Positions 1 to 7,593 of a stretch of 64,000 nucleotides of DNA are shown one piece after another (the stretch's first letter is position 1; every line of letters begins with the position of its first letter). A model generated the notes under the pieces. That model did no database searches. It was not told the DNA's origin and saw only the letters and a program-made list of their open reading frames with translations. A program made the translations under genes and the position numbers. Origin of the DNA: Paraburkholderia xenovorans LB400 (GTDB lineage Bacteria; Pseudomonadota; Gammaproteobacteria; Burkholderiales; Burkholderiaceae); contig NC_007952.1 in NCBI RefSeq assembly GCF_000013645.1, positions 2,232,001 to 2,296,000 of the forward strand. The letters run 5' to 3'.

Positions 1-519
1 CGTGCGATCGTCGATCACGGCGGCCGTTTTGGCCTTCAACGTCTTCGCGGCAAATTGTCCCATCGTGCCGCCCAGTTGTTCATCGCTCGCGCCGATACGG
101 AAGATGTTCCTGAAGCCCTGTTTGGTCAGCGCCGGGTTGGAGGCGACGGGCAGCATCGGCACATTTCCGGCGTTGTAGACGCGTGAGGCGGGAATCGCCA
201 CGCCCGAGTTATACGGTCCGACAACGGCGACCACGCCGCTATCGACCAGTTTCTGCGCAACCTGCACGCCGATTTTCGGATCGGCCTGGTCGTCTTCCGA
301 GTCCAGTTTGAACGTGACCTTTTGGCCCGCGACGGTAACGCCCGCCTTGTTCAGCTCGTCGATGGCAAGCCGCGCCCCGTTCTCGTTGTCCTTGCCGTTC
401 GGCGCCTGCGGGCCCGTGAGCGGAGCCGAATGACCGATGGTGACGACAACCTGGGCAGCTGCGGACACGGTGAAACCGGCGGCCATCAACGCGGCCGCAG
501 TCATTGCAAAACGTCGCAT
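1..519 (-). CDS. Branched-chain amino acid-type ABC transporter substrate-binding protein (partial, N-terminal part)
   Basis: The gene starts with ATG at 519 and runs off the left edge, so only the first 173 residues are present. They begin with a typical secretory signal peptide (MRRF, then a hydrophobic Ala/Met/Val stretch ending in VSAAAQ). The mature start VVVTIGHSAPLTGPQAPNGKD and the later GVVAVVGPYNSGVAIP and NVPMLPVASNPALT segments are the hallmark of the LivK/periplasmic-binding type I fold used by high-affinity amino-acid and organic-acid ABC importers. The protein would bind its ligand in the periplasm and deliver it to LivHM-type permeases, which are not in the window on this side. 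The ligand cannot be told from this fragment. It is separate from the complete Liv-type system at 23.6-28.1 kb. Confidence 0.9.
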   Translation of the reverse strand, partial: MRRFAMTAAALMAAGFTVSAAAQVVVTIGHSAPLTGPQAPNGKDNENGARLAIDELNKAGVTVAGQKVTFKLDSEDDQADPKIGVQVAQKLVDSGVVAVVGPYNSGVAIPASRVYNAGNVPMLPVASNPALTKQGFRNIFRIGASDEQLGGTMGQFAAKTLKAKTAAVIDDRT

Positions 520-681
520 ACCAAACTCCGATTGGACTGGGAGCAAACACCTTATGCTCAATTCGGCTCCAATTCAATCGGCCGTCGACAACAGCGGCCG
601 CCCTCGCGTCAGGTCGCGGGAAATCTGCGGATCCTGCCGCGACCCTGCGCGTATCGGTGCGTCGCGCGTCACCGAAAAGCG

Positions 682-1392
682 TCAGAGCCGCTGCAGTTCG
701 TTCTTCATCCATTCATGCACGGCATGACTCAACTCCTGCTGTGTCATCTCCCGAGGCGAGAACGGCGGGCCGACCACCACGCGAATATGCCCGGGACGGT
801 CGGGCCAGCCTTTCGTCGGCCAGACCTTGCCCGCGTTCAGGACTACCGGGACGGCAGGCACGCCGGTCGCGCATGCGAGCCGCACGCCTCCCGATGTCAT
901 CCTCAACGGGGCATCGTGACGCACGCGGGTGCCCTCCGGGAAAATGACGACGACGTCGCCCTTTGCCAGCCTCTCCGCGCTTTCCTTCGTGACAGCCTGG
1001 TGAGCCTGCCGGGCGGAACCACGGTTCAGGCTGACCATATCGAGTCCGCGCAGCACCCAGCCAAAGAACGGAATGCGCAGAAGATCTTCCTTGAACACAA
1101 AACTGATTCGGCGTGGAATAAGCGCCAGAAAAGCGAGCGTTTCCCAAGTCGATTCGTGACGGCACAAAATGATCGCCGGTCCGTCAGGGAGGTGTTCAAG
1201 CCCGTCTATCGAACATGACACGCCGGGCAGCCAACGCATGACAAAAACCAGCGCACGGCACCATTGTTTCGCAAGCCAGTATCGTCCAGCGCGTCCGACG
1301 AAAGGAAAGAGAAGCAGAATGATGATGGAATACAGCGTCCCGCTACCGAGCATGTAGACGATAAACAGCCATTTGGTGAAAGTTGAGCGCAT
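682..1392 (-). CDS. 1-acyl-sn-glycerol-3-phosphate acyltransferase, PlsC family
   Basis: A 236-residue membrane-anchored acyltransferase expected to transfer an acyl chain to lysophosphatidic acid during phospholipid synthesis. A hydrophobic N-terminal segment (residues about 8-32) is followed by the PlsC domain. The first block reads CRHESTWETL with His79 and Glu84, so the usual HX4D motif is HX4E here. Glu at this place is, as I recall, usual for a beta/gamma-proteobacterial PlsC subgroup. The second block, FPEGTR at 151-156, is intact. It is transcribed alone on the minus strand, with 162 bases before the partial Liv-type gene start. The ATG at 1392 gives a normal family length. It may be one of several PlsC paralogues in the genome, so I give no symbol. 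Confidence 0.9.
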   Translation of the reverse strand: MRSTFTKWLFIVYMLGSGTLYSIIILLLFPFVGRAGRYWLAKQWCRALVFVMRWLPGVSCSIDGLEHLPDGPAIILCRHESTWETLAFLALIPRRISFVFKEDLLRIPFFGWVLRGLDMVSLNRGSARQAHQAVTKESAERLAKGDVVVIFPEGTRVRHDAPLRMTSGGVRLACATGVPAVPVVLNAGKVWPTKGWPDRPGHIRVVVGPPFSPREMTQQELSHAVHEWMKNELQRL

Positions 1393-1656
1393 CGGGACCT
1401 GGATCAGATTGGTAGGCGGCGCAAGAATATCACCGTACCCTTTGAGACTGCGACGTGAGAGTTATGTCAGGCCGCGAACCCGAAGGCGGCGGCCGGCCAG
1501 GCTTGCAAACAGCCCCCATTGCGAGCGAGGTTCGCGCTGTGATCGGGTTGTCGGTGCATCGTCCTTCACGGTTCCGAGCGAATGGCCGGAGCGCCGGTTG
1601 GATGTGAACCTGAACCGCTGAACCAGCACTAAACCTCTGAGCCTCTGAACCGGTTG

Positions 1657-2904
1657 TCAATCCGGGCATGCCGGGCAAGCCAACGCCTCAGGCGCGACAG
1701 GCTGCTCGCTGCGCCCGAAGCTCGCCAGCGCGGCGAGCCCCAGCAACGCGAGACCGCTGCCGAGCAGAAAGTCGGCCGAAATACCCACATGGTCGACCAC
1801 CACGCCGCCCACCAGCGACCCCACCGCAATCGCCACCTGAATGATGCTCACGAACAAGGCCGAACCCGCTTCGGGCGAGTCCGGCGTAGCGCGCTGAATC
1901 CAGATGCTGAAGCACAGCGGCAATGCGCCGAACGAAATGCCCCACGCGAGCACCAGCGCCATGACGCCGATCGTCGAATGCTGCAGCAGCGGCAGCGAAA
2001 CCAGCGCGAACATCAGCAGCGAAACCATCACGGCTACCGAGACTTTCAGGTTGCGCGTCACCGTGGACGAAACGGCGAAGTTCGAGAAGAACCCGATTAC
2101 GCCGAATCCGAGCAGCAGCCACGTGATCGTCGACATGTCCAGATTCGCATTGTGCAGCAGGAAAGGCGTGATGTACGTGTACGACGAAAAATGCGCGCCG
2201 AACACGAGCCCGACCATCAGCATGCTTCGGCGAGGATGCGGGCGGCGCAGCAACGCCACCAGATCGCGCAGGCGCAACGCGGCGTCCGACGGCAAGGACG
2301 GCACGAAGAAGAACTGCGCGACGAGCGCAATAGCGACCAGCACGCCGGTCGCCATGAACGACAGGCGCCACGACGCGAAGCTGGCGATGAACGTGCCGAG
2401 CGGCACGCCGATCACCGTGGCGCACGTCACGCCGGTGAGGATGGTCGCCATTGCTCGCGCAGAATCTCTCGGCTTGACGAGCCGTACCGACGCCGCCGTA
2501 GCCAGCGTCCAGAAGCCGCCCAATGCAGCGCCGAGCAGCGCGCGCCCGAGCAGCATGACCAGAAAATTCGGCGCAAAGGCCGAAATCAGATTCGAAGCCA
2601 GCAGCAAAGCCGTGAGTAAAAGAAATACCCGCCGCCGATCCATACGCCCCGCCACCAGCATCAGACCCGGCGCGGAAATAGCTGCAATCACGCCGGGCAC
2701 GGTGACCATCAATCCGGCCGTGCCGGGCAGCACGCCGAGATCCGCGGCGACCCGCGGCAGGAGTCCGACCGGCAAAAACTCCGTCGTCACGAAAGCGAAA
2801 GCGCCGATGGCGACCGCGAAAACAGCGAGCCACGAACGCAGGGACGACGGCGTGCCGTCGTCCAGCGAGGCATGGCTCGCCGCGAGATTATCTTCGATCA
2901 ACAT
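1657..2904 (-). CDS. MFS transporter, drug:H+ antiporter (DHA1/AraJ-like) family
   Basis: A 415-residue polytopic inner-membrane protein with about 12 hydrophobic segments. After a roughly 25-residue cytosolic N-terminus comes FAFVTTEFLPVGLLP in TM1, the stretch seen in the YdhP/AraJ/sugar-efflux branch of the DHA1 family. The loop 2-3 signature appears as GRMDRRRVFL, and TM5 has a motif C-like GVTCATVIGVPLGTFI. These features support proton-driven export of a small molecule, drug or sugar, with unknown substrate. The start at 2904 is the first ATG. The gene stands alone, with 264 bases to plsC and a 390-base non-coding stretch upstream. No neighbouring regulator points to an inducer. Confidence 0.88.
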   Translation of the reverse strand: MLIEDNLAASHASLDDGTPSSLRSWLAVFAVAIGAFAFVTTEFLPVGLLPRVAADLGVLPGTAGLMVTVPGVIAAISAPGLMLVAGRMDRRRVFLLLTALLLASNLISAFAPNFLVMLLGRALLGAALGGFWTLATAASVRLVKPRDSARAMATILTGVTCATVIGVPLGTFIASFASWRLSFMATGVLVAIALVAQFFFVPSLPSDAALRLRDLVALLRRPHPRRSMLMVGLVFGAHFSSYTYITPFLLHNANLDMSTITWLLLGFGVIGFFSNFAVSSTVTRNLKVSVAVMVSLLMFALVSLPLLQHSTIGVMALVLAWGISFGALPLCFSIWIQRATPDSPEAGSALFVSIIQVAIAVGSLVGGVVVDHVGISADFLLGSGLALLGLAALASFGRSEQPVAPEALACPACPD

Positions 2905-3294
2905 AGTATTGTTTGCGAGTTTCTAAACAACAGATGGAATTGGAGCGGCCGCACCGCGCTAATCCGTTGGCGAACCACGAGGCATGAGGCACGATTAAAA
3001 AAGCAGGCCATATTGGCCTGCTTGCCGGCAGCGACGCGAATGCGGTCTGGAAATTAGCGAGTGAAAACCCGAATGGACTACACCATAACATCGTAATAAA
3101 TCGTCCGCTGACGAGTCCGGAAAATTGCGGTCGGAGGTAGGGTTATCGATGCGGATCACGGGCGTGCAACCGTGCGTGAGAATGACGGGGCAAGATGCAG
3201 GCAAGTGCACGAGTCAGTTGGGCACAGCGTTTGCTGAAGCCACGTCAGCCTTCAACGCACTGTCAACCGCTTACCGAAAACGAGGACATCGCCC
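2905..3294. other. Non-coding stretch between MFS gene and small hypothetical gene
   Basis: This 390-base stretch must hold the promoter of the minus-strand MFS gene and that of the plus-strand gene at 3295. The only clear structure is the terminator-like hairpin at 2997-3023, described separately. The short ORFs here have no ribosome-binding site or recognisable composition and I do not call them. Confidence 0.5.
2997..3023 (-). terminator. Rho-independent terminator-like hairpin, minus strand
   Basis: Perfect 10-bp inverted repeat AAGCAGGCCA / TGGCCTGCTT with a 3-base loop (3011-3013). Read on the minus strand it is followed by a run of T (the A-run at 2997-3002 on the plus strand). No minus-strand gene lies just upstream, so it may end a small RNA or an unrecognised transcript from about 3030-3200. 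Confidence 0.6.
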
Positions 3295-3567
3295 ATGCTT
3301 ACCACCCGCCCCTGTACCGCTACTTGTGTGATCGACGGCATGCCGGTCACCGTCACCTTCTATCCGGACAACGGCGTGTTGCGCATTGCGGATCCGTTGG
3401 GTACGTGTATCAGGGAAACGCGCTGGCACGACTCGTGGCGCGCACTGCTGGACGAATTCCGTGGTTTCACTGAACGCGCGTCAGTGCAAGGACACGATTT
3501 CGACACGATGATGGGGCATCTCGGCGAACACGCCGATCATTCACAGCACGGCATGGCGCTGGCATGA
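3295..3567 (+). CDS. Small conserved-looking hypothetical protein
   Basis: A 90-residue protein I do not recognise. The ATG at 3295 is preceded by GAGGA 8-9 bases upstream. The sequence is soluble and fairly acidic, with a beta-rich N-terminal half (ATCVIDGMPVTVTFYPDNGVLRIAD) and a C-terminal half ending in a His/Asp-rich tail (HLGEHADHSQHG) that could bind metal. No signal peptide or membrane segment is seen. It has strong third-position GC bias in this frame and no convincing alternative ORF. It converges on the secreted small protein at 3670, with a hairpin between them. No function is assigned. Confidence 0.6.
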   Translation: MLTTRPCTATCVIDGMPVTVTFYPDNGVLRIADPLGTCIRETRWHDSWRALLDEFRGFTERASVQGHDFDTMMGHLGEHADHSQHGMALA

Positions 3568-3620
3568 GTCAGGCACGAGTCAGGCTTAAGGAAGGCGCGG
3601 CGGGAAGTCGGCGGAAGTAA

Positions 3621-3657
3621 CGGGAATGCAGCGCCTGTATCACGCGCCGCATTCCCG
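3621..3657. terminator. Hairpin between convergent genes
   Basis: CGGGAATGC (3621-3629) pairs with GCATTCCCG (3649-3657), 9 bp with a 19-base loop that can itself pair in part. It lies between the ends of the convergent genes at 3567 and 3670. There is no T-tract, so it may be a weak or bidirectional terminator. Confidence 0.4.
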
Positions 3658-3669
3658 AAGATGGATCTG

Positions 3670-3990
3670 TCACTGACCGAAATAAATCCTGCATAACGGG
3701 CCGGAAGAAGTGCATGGCTGGTTTTGCCGATCTCCCGCGTCCGACTGCCCTGCTGCCACGCCTCCATATGACACATTCTGCACCGGCTGTGCGCCGGGCG
3801 TCATGCCCTGTCCTGATTCGCTGAACGGCATATCGGTCGTGGCCTGCGCCGATTCGTTCGCGTTCTGTTGCATCATCGTGTGGCCCGGCACACCCGCGCC
3901 CTGCTGGCCCTGAGTCTCCTGCGCGCTCGCCGTTCGCGGCGCGAGCAGGAGCACGGCGCTGGCCACCGCCATCAATAATCGTAGTTTCAT
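3670..3990 (-). CDS. Small secreted hypothetical protein
   Basis: A 106-residue protein with a clear signal peptide: MKLRLLMAVASAVLLLAP followed by a likely AxA cleavage near TASAQE (residues 19-25). The mature part is Gln/Gly/Met-rich and of low complexity, rich in polar residues. It ends in a short Cys-containing tail (QPCTSSGPLCRIYFGQ) whose two cysteines could form a periplasmic disulphide. Nothing in it matches an enzyme family I know. It reads away from a long non-coding stretch, so its promoter lies within 3991-4100. A periplasmic or surface role is inferred only from the signal peptide. Confidence 0.7.
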   Translation of the reverse strand: MKLRLLMAVASAVLLLAPRTASAQETQGQQGAGVPGHTMMQQNANESAQATTDMPFSESGQGMTPGAQPVQNVSYGGVAAGQSDAGDRQNQPCTSSGPLCRIYFGQ

Positions 3991-4359
3991 GTCCAGACTC
4001 CTTGAATCCGGCGCAGCAGTTCTCGTCCTCCAAACAATTGATCCGTGAAAAAAACGCCAGGCTGCCCGATGGGCTGACGGACGAGTCGATGTCGATGCGA
4101 ACTGCTGCGGCGAGTCATCGAACTAAACGGCAAATGACTTGCCATACCTGAACCGATGTCGGACGCGTTCTCGCGACTGGCCGGAATCGGTTGCCGCAGG
4201 CTGGCGGTGCGGATTTTGGCTCCGCTGTTTCTTTATAGCTCGGCCACTCAGGAATTCAATCGCTGAACACCCCGGCCCCGTTTACCGCGGCCGGCAAGTT
4301 CGAAAGACGGCATTTGAAACAAAATCAGCCGGACCGGCGCGTGCTTTGGCCACACAGTG

Positions 4360-4380
4360 CGTTATGATGCTGGCATAACG
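4360..4380. promoter_or_regulatory. Inverted repeat, possible operator
   Basis: CGTTATG (4360-4366), a 7-base spacer, then CATAACG (4374-4380). The spacing of one helical turn and the AT-rich arms suit a dimeric regulator. It lies 49 bases before the small ORF at 4429. No regulator can be named. Confidence 0.3.
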
Positions 4381-4428
4381 TAAATAATCGGCCCCGCGCG
4401 AGGCACCGGCGAGAGACGGAGCGTGGAG

Positions 4429-4557
4429 ATGAAACCGGCCATCTGCAATCAATGCATCGTCAATACAGTTTTTTCCCTTGTCGGCATGAGACTTATCCGG
4501 TCTTGTCTGCCGCGCGGCGGAGCGCTTGAATATTCATTGATTGATAACCTGGTTTGA
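4429..4557 (+). CDS. Possible 42-residue small protein
   Basis: The ATG at 4429 is preceded by GGAG about 7 bases upstream (ACGGAGCGTGGAG). The product would be 42 residues with an early CNQC pair and a short hydrophobic stretch (IVNTVFSLVGM), and the stop is TGA at 4555. It is unrecognised. Support is only the ribosome-binding site and position, so it may be chance. Confidence 0.22.
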   Translation: MKPAICNQCIVNTVFSLVGMRLIRSCLPRGGALEYSLIDNLV

Positions 4558-4750
4558 TAGGCGGCCGGATAGGCCATATGCTGCGCCGCGATATAGGGAA
4601 CGACGTTTTCTGACGCTGCCTTTGGAATTTCCTTCAATCGATAACCACACCGCGGGCCGTCCCCATTCACATGGGCTCGATGCTCACGCGGGCTTCCCTT
4701 GCAATCTGTAATTGACAGAACGCTGGACGTTTTAGAAGGACGAATATCTT

Positions 4751-5083
4751 ATGGACGAAAGGAAGCGAGATAGCATGATTGCGTATCTCCGCCACCGCAT
4801 GGAAGAGTTTGGTATCAAACCAGAAGACCTTGCCGCAGTGCTCGCATCCGAGCCGGCCGCGCAAAAGGCTGAACGCTACCGTAGCGCAACTGGAGATAGC
4901 TGGGATGGCCAGGGTGAGATGCCCCAATGGCTGAAACAGGCCATCAGCGCAGGTCAGTCTATCGACCACTTTGAACTGTCGGCCACGCCGGCGCCCGCGC
5001 CCGCTCCGCAGCAGAAGAAACGTGTGGACTGGCAAAACGACCCGTTCGCCGGCAGTCCGCTCGCACGCTCGAACAACCGCTAG
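4751..5083 (+). CDS. H-NS histone-family DNA-binding protein (divergent)
   Basis: A 110-residue protein. The C-terminal half carries an H-NS-type DNA-binding segment: SWDGQGEMPQWLKQAI followed by SAGQSIDHFEL (residues about 52-78). It aligns with the W-x-G-x-G-x-x-P-x-W-L pattern of Burkholderia/Ralstonia H-NS-like proteins. In typical members the core is an R-G-R or Q-G-R minor-groove hook. Here it reads Q-G-E, putting an acid where a basic residue is expected. The N-terminus (ERKRDSMIAYLRHRMEEFGI) is a short helical region that could dimerise, and a Pro/Ala-rich linker (APAPAPQQKK) and basic tail follow. The start at 4751 has AGAAGGA 9-10 bases upstream. It could bind AT-rich DNA weakly, or act as a dominant partner of a full H-NS. 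Confidence 0.78.
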   Translation: MDERKRDSMIAYLRHRMEEFGIKPEDLAAVLASEPAAQKAERYRSATGDSWDGQGEMPQWLKQAISAGQSIDHFELSATPAPAPAPQQKKRVDWQNDPFAGSPLARSNNR

Positions 5084-5124
5084 ACCGCTGCGCTATTGCG
5101 GCTCATGCAAGTGCTGGACTGCGA

Positions 5125-5649
5125 TCATGCGTCGCACGTCGTGGCGCGGTGCGACGAATCAATGGCTGCGGGGACCGCTGCCGCGCTTGCCGTGGTGCTT
5201 GCCGGCATGGCGTATTGCGGCAGTTCGATAAACGCGCTGACCTGCCGCACGATTTGCCAGAACACCTTGTCGAACAGGCGTGCGCGCTCCGGCTCGGCCA
5301 TGTCGCCCGCGAGCGGATCGGCAAAGCTCCAGAGGCACAACTGTGGTTCACCTGGAAACGCGGGCGCATGCCGTGCGTCCACGGATTCGTCCAGGGCGAT
5401 CACGAGGTCCATGCGCGGCGCCCATTCGCCGGTAAATTCCAGCCAGCTTTTCGGGCTCAGCACGCCAAGATCCGAAATGCCGGGCCGCAATTGCGCGACC
5501 GCAAATGGATGAACCCGCGCGGCCGGCTCCGGTCCCGCGCTGAACGCGTCAAACCGGTGTCCCGCCAGTTCCCGCAATAAAGCTTCGGCAATGATGCTGC
5601 GTGCTGAATTCTCGCGGCAGAGAAACAGCACCTTGTATTTTCTGGTCAC
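5125..5649 (-). CDS. Low-molecular-weight protein-tyrosine phosphatase / arsenate reductase-like protein
   Basis: A 174-residue cytosolic protein of the LMW-PTP fold. The phosphate-binding loop CRENSARS near the N-terminus satisfies C-x5-R, and SFADPLAG about 110 residues later supplies the general-acid Asp-Pro. The ENSARS version of the loop is commoner in ArsC-type arsenate reductases than in true tyrosine phosphatases. The extra C-terminal Ala/Ser-rich tail carries one Cys near the end. I prefer GTG at 5649 (MTRKYKVLFLC), which places the loop at the usual distance. An upstream GTG at 5664 is also possible. No ars operon genes are nearby, so arsenate detoxification is not supported by context. 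Confidence 0.8.
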   Translation of the reverse strand: MTRKYKVLFLCRENSARSIIAEALLRELAGHRFDAFSAGPEPAARVHPFAVAQLRPGISDLGVLSPKSWLEFTGEWAPRMDLVIALDESVDARHAPAFPGEPQLCLWSFADPLAGDMAEPERARLFDKVFWQIVRQVSAFIELPQYAMPASTTASAAAVPAAIDSSHRATTCDA

Positions 5650-5923
5650 GCTTACCCCGTACACGTGTTTTTATGCTTCTGTGTGCCATTCTGCCGGCTC
5701 AGTCTTGCGCCCTCGTGACACTACGATGATCAAATTTGTCGCGCCACGAGAATTTGTACCAGGGTTTCTCGCTCGCAAACGCAGTGCGTTGGTGTGCCTG
5801 GTCCGTGCGCCTCGTTGTGCATTCACGCTCGCCCCAAAGTGTATCAGCGCAAGCGCGAAGCTTTCATTAAGCCTTCGAAAGAGAGGGAGAAATTCAACCA
5901 GGCGCCGCGCTTCAATTTCAGCC

Positions 5924-6124
5924 TCAGACAGAAGCTTCGGTCTCGCGTTGGCCTGACACGATCCGGTTGGCCGCATCGCTTCCATCGGCGCCGGCCGCAG
6001 GAGGCGTATCGAACGACATCGCCGCGGGCGGTGTACTGATCGCCTTGACGCCGTTGGCAATACCGGGCGCCGCGACGTAGGGGATAAACGCCGCCACCGC
6101 AACGACTACGATGAAAGTGAACAT
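5924..6124 (-). CDS. Small single-pass membrane protein, hypothetical
   Basis: A 66-residue protein. The start is set by a strong GGAGG 9 bases upstream of ATG at 6124; longer forms reading from 6226 have no such site. The N-terminus is one hydrophobic segment (MFTFIVVVAVAAFIPYVAAP), either an uncleaved anchor or a signal peptide with possible cleavage near VAAPG. A polar Pro/Ala/Asp tail follows (STPPAAMSFDTPPAAGADG). No family is recognised. It stands alone between the phosphatase-like and DnaJ-domain genes. Confidence 0.6.
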   Translation of the reverse strand: MFTFIVVVAVAAFIPYVAAPGIANGVKAISTPPAAMSFDTPPAAGADGSDAANRIVSGQRETEASV

Positions 6125-6449
6125 GGCCGTCGTGCCTCCAGGGATCGACTGCGTGGAAGTCGAGCGAAGCAGTTCGCTTGGCAATGAGCAGGCGTCGCTC
6201 GTGCTTGCCGTGTCCGAACGACGCATGTCACGGCCCTGTGTTTGATTCTAGAAGCGCCAATTCCGGCGCTAAAGTCCGCTCTCTATATCAATTCGGTCTA
6301 CGTCTATGGTCTAGCGGCCAGGGCGCCATTTCTCGCACGGCAGCAGATTCCGTGATCTCGCATCCGGTCTGCGACGCGACAATCGCCGCGACTCGCGAGT
6401 CGCCTCTCCTGCGGGCCGTTGTAAATCGCCGGACAATTCGCGTGATACG
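6125..6449. other. Non-coding stretch upstream of small membrane protein
   Basis: A 325-base stretch upstream of the small membrane-protein gene and downstream of the DnaJ-domain gene. It contains a perfect 16-bp palindrome GCGACTCGCGAGTCGC at 6388-6403. The only ORF here, 6178-6477 on the plus strand, lacks a ribosome-binding site. Confidence 0.45.
6388..6403. repeat. Perfect 16-bp palindrome
   Basis: GCGACTCGCGAGTCGC reads identically on both strands with no spacer. It lies 46 bases downstream of the DnaJ-gene stop (6450, minus). It could be a protein-binding site or part of a terminator, but there is no T-tract. Confidence 0.45.
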
Positions 6450-7157
6450 TCAAAACCGCAATCCGTTGAGGAACTGAAACCACAGACCTTCGAGCACGCC
6501 GGCCGGATGAGTCGCGGCTGCGGGTTCCGCGCGCTTCTCCTGCTTCTCCGGATTGGCGCGCCTCGCCGGCACGTCCTGCACGGCGGCGTCCTGTTTCGCT
6601 AAAGTTGGGTCGGACTCAGCCGAAGCATCGGCAACACCGGAAACATCGTGAGCCCCGGAAACGTCGGGAGCATTCGCTGCGTCGGCCTGCGCCTTTGCGG
6701 CTTCGCGCCGCGCAGCCTGCAACGCCGACACGCTATCGGCGATCTGCGCGGCTCGCCCCACCTCGCATCGACGCCCGAGCAGCACGCCGAACAGCACGTC
6801 GCGGTTGTGGCCGTCGTCGGCGAAACGCATGGCGAGCGCGACCATCTCCGCATACGCGGCCTCGTCAGCGGCGCGCGCGGCCGCTTCGCGCTCGGTTTGC
6901 GCCTGCTGCCGGCGCGCATGCTGCGCCTCCCAGCCGCGCATCTGTTCGGCGTAGACCGAGTCGTACACCTTGCGCTGCGCGGCGTCGGAGAGAATCGCGT
7001 ACGCGTCCCTGATTTCCTGGAAAGTGGCGCGCGCAACTTCCTCGGCGCCGCCATTGCGGTCGGGGTGCCACTTCATCGCGGCCTTCCGGTAGGCGCGCTT
7101 GATCTCTTCTTCCGTGGCGTGCGTGGGCACGCCGAGGGTGTCATAAAGGGTTGCCAT
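6450..7157 (-). CDS. J-domain (DnaJ-like) co-chaperone
   Basis: A 235-residue protein with an N-terminal J domain at residues 1-70: LYDTLGVPTHATEEEIKRAYR, then the essential HPDRN in helix II-III, and ATFQEIRDAYAILSD. It should stimulate a DnaK-type Hsp70. There is no Gly/Phe linker or zinc finger, so it is a class C J protein, not DnaJ itself. The rest is a charged Ala/Glu/Arg helix (residues about 75-130), an acidic low-complexity stretch and a hydrophobic C-terminus (LEGLWFQFLNGLRF) that might contact membrane or client. ATG at 7157 with GAGG upstream is preferred over the longer form from 7208, which only adds a non-homologous leader. Confidence 0.85.
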   Translation of the reverse strand: MATLYDTLGVPTHATEEEIKRAYRKAAMKWHPDRNGGAEEVARATFQEIRDAYAILSDAAQRKVYDSVYAEQMRGWEAQHARRQQAQTEREAAARAADEAAYAEMVALAMRFADDGHNRDVLFGVLLGRRCEVGRAAQIADSVSALQAARREAAKAQADAANAPDVSGAHDVSGVADASAESDPTLAKQDAAVQDVPARRANPEKQEKRAEPAAATHPAGVLEGLWFQFLNGLRF

Positions 7158-7260
7158 TGCGTGCTCGACCTCGCCGTGATTCACTTCGCGGACCATCGTA
7201 GCATGCAAAAAACGGCTTTATCGTGAAGCGGCCGGCGCCCGCGCCGCTCGCTCGCCGGAC

Positions 7261-7294
7261 AAAAAAATGGCCTCGCCGCTAGCGTGGCGAGGCC
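7261..7294 (-). terminator. Rho-independent terminator-like hairpin, minus strand
   Basis: GGCCTCGCC (7269-7277) pairs with GGCGAGGCC (7286-7294), 9 bp with an 8-base loop. Seven A on the plus strand at 7261-7267 give a T-run after the stem on the minus strand. It lies in the 436-base interval between the DnaJ start (7157) and the FMN-reductase start (7594), and no minus-strand gene feeds into it. It may end a small RNA made from about 7300-7450. Confidence 0.6.
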
Positions 7295-7593
7295 CAATCC
7301 CATGTCAAGGAGATGTCATGGAGGAGACGATCCGATCATAGCCGCCGGTTATCACACCCCCAAACAATGCTTCGCCATATGCTTATCCGGCGCGATCTCA
7401 AGTGCATTGCAGCCCATGCGGCGCGGCGCCGCCGCTCGCCAACACCCTGCACGGTTATATCGTTAGAACAAAAAGTCGCTTCGTGCCGCGCCTCGCGCTC
7501 ATTAAGATGACACTTCAAAGTCCGGTTCGCCCCGGTCCGCTGCGCGCAGCCCCGCGCCGGCGCATCGTGAGCCGCTACCGAAGGAGCATTTCG

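Larger units (their letters stand above)
3991..4750. other. 760-base stretch without a confident gene
   Basis: Less GC-biased than its surroundings. It contains the 7-bp inverted repeat CGTTATG/CATAACG at 4360-4380 and one weak small ORF at 4429-4557. Longer ORFs here lack ribosome-binding sites and coding-like composition. It probably holds the promoters of the flanking genes at 3990 (minus) and 4751 (plus). Confidence 0.5.

Noticed and set aside
1654..2619. 321-residue plus-strand ORF
   Set aside because: Gln/Arg/His-rich antisense of the MFS gene, typical of high-GC shadows.
5125..5649. Arsenic-resistance operon
   Set aside because: The ENSARS loop resembles ArsC, but there is no arsB, arsR or acr3 neighbour.
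7318..7341. Seven-residue leader peptide with AAGGAG before it
   Set aside because: The site is good, but the peptide has no regulatory codon run and no attenuator structure follows it.
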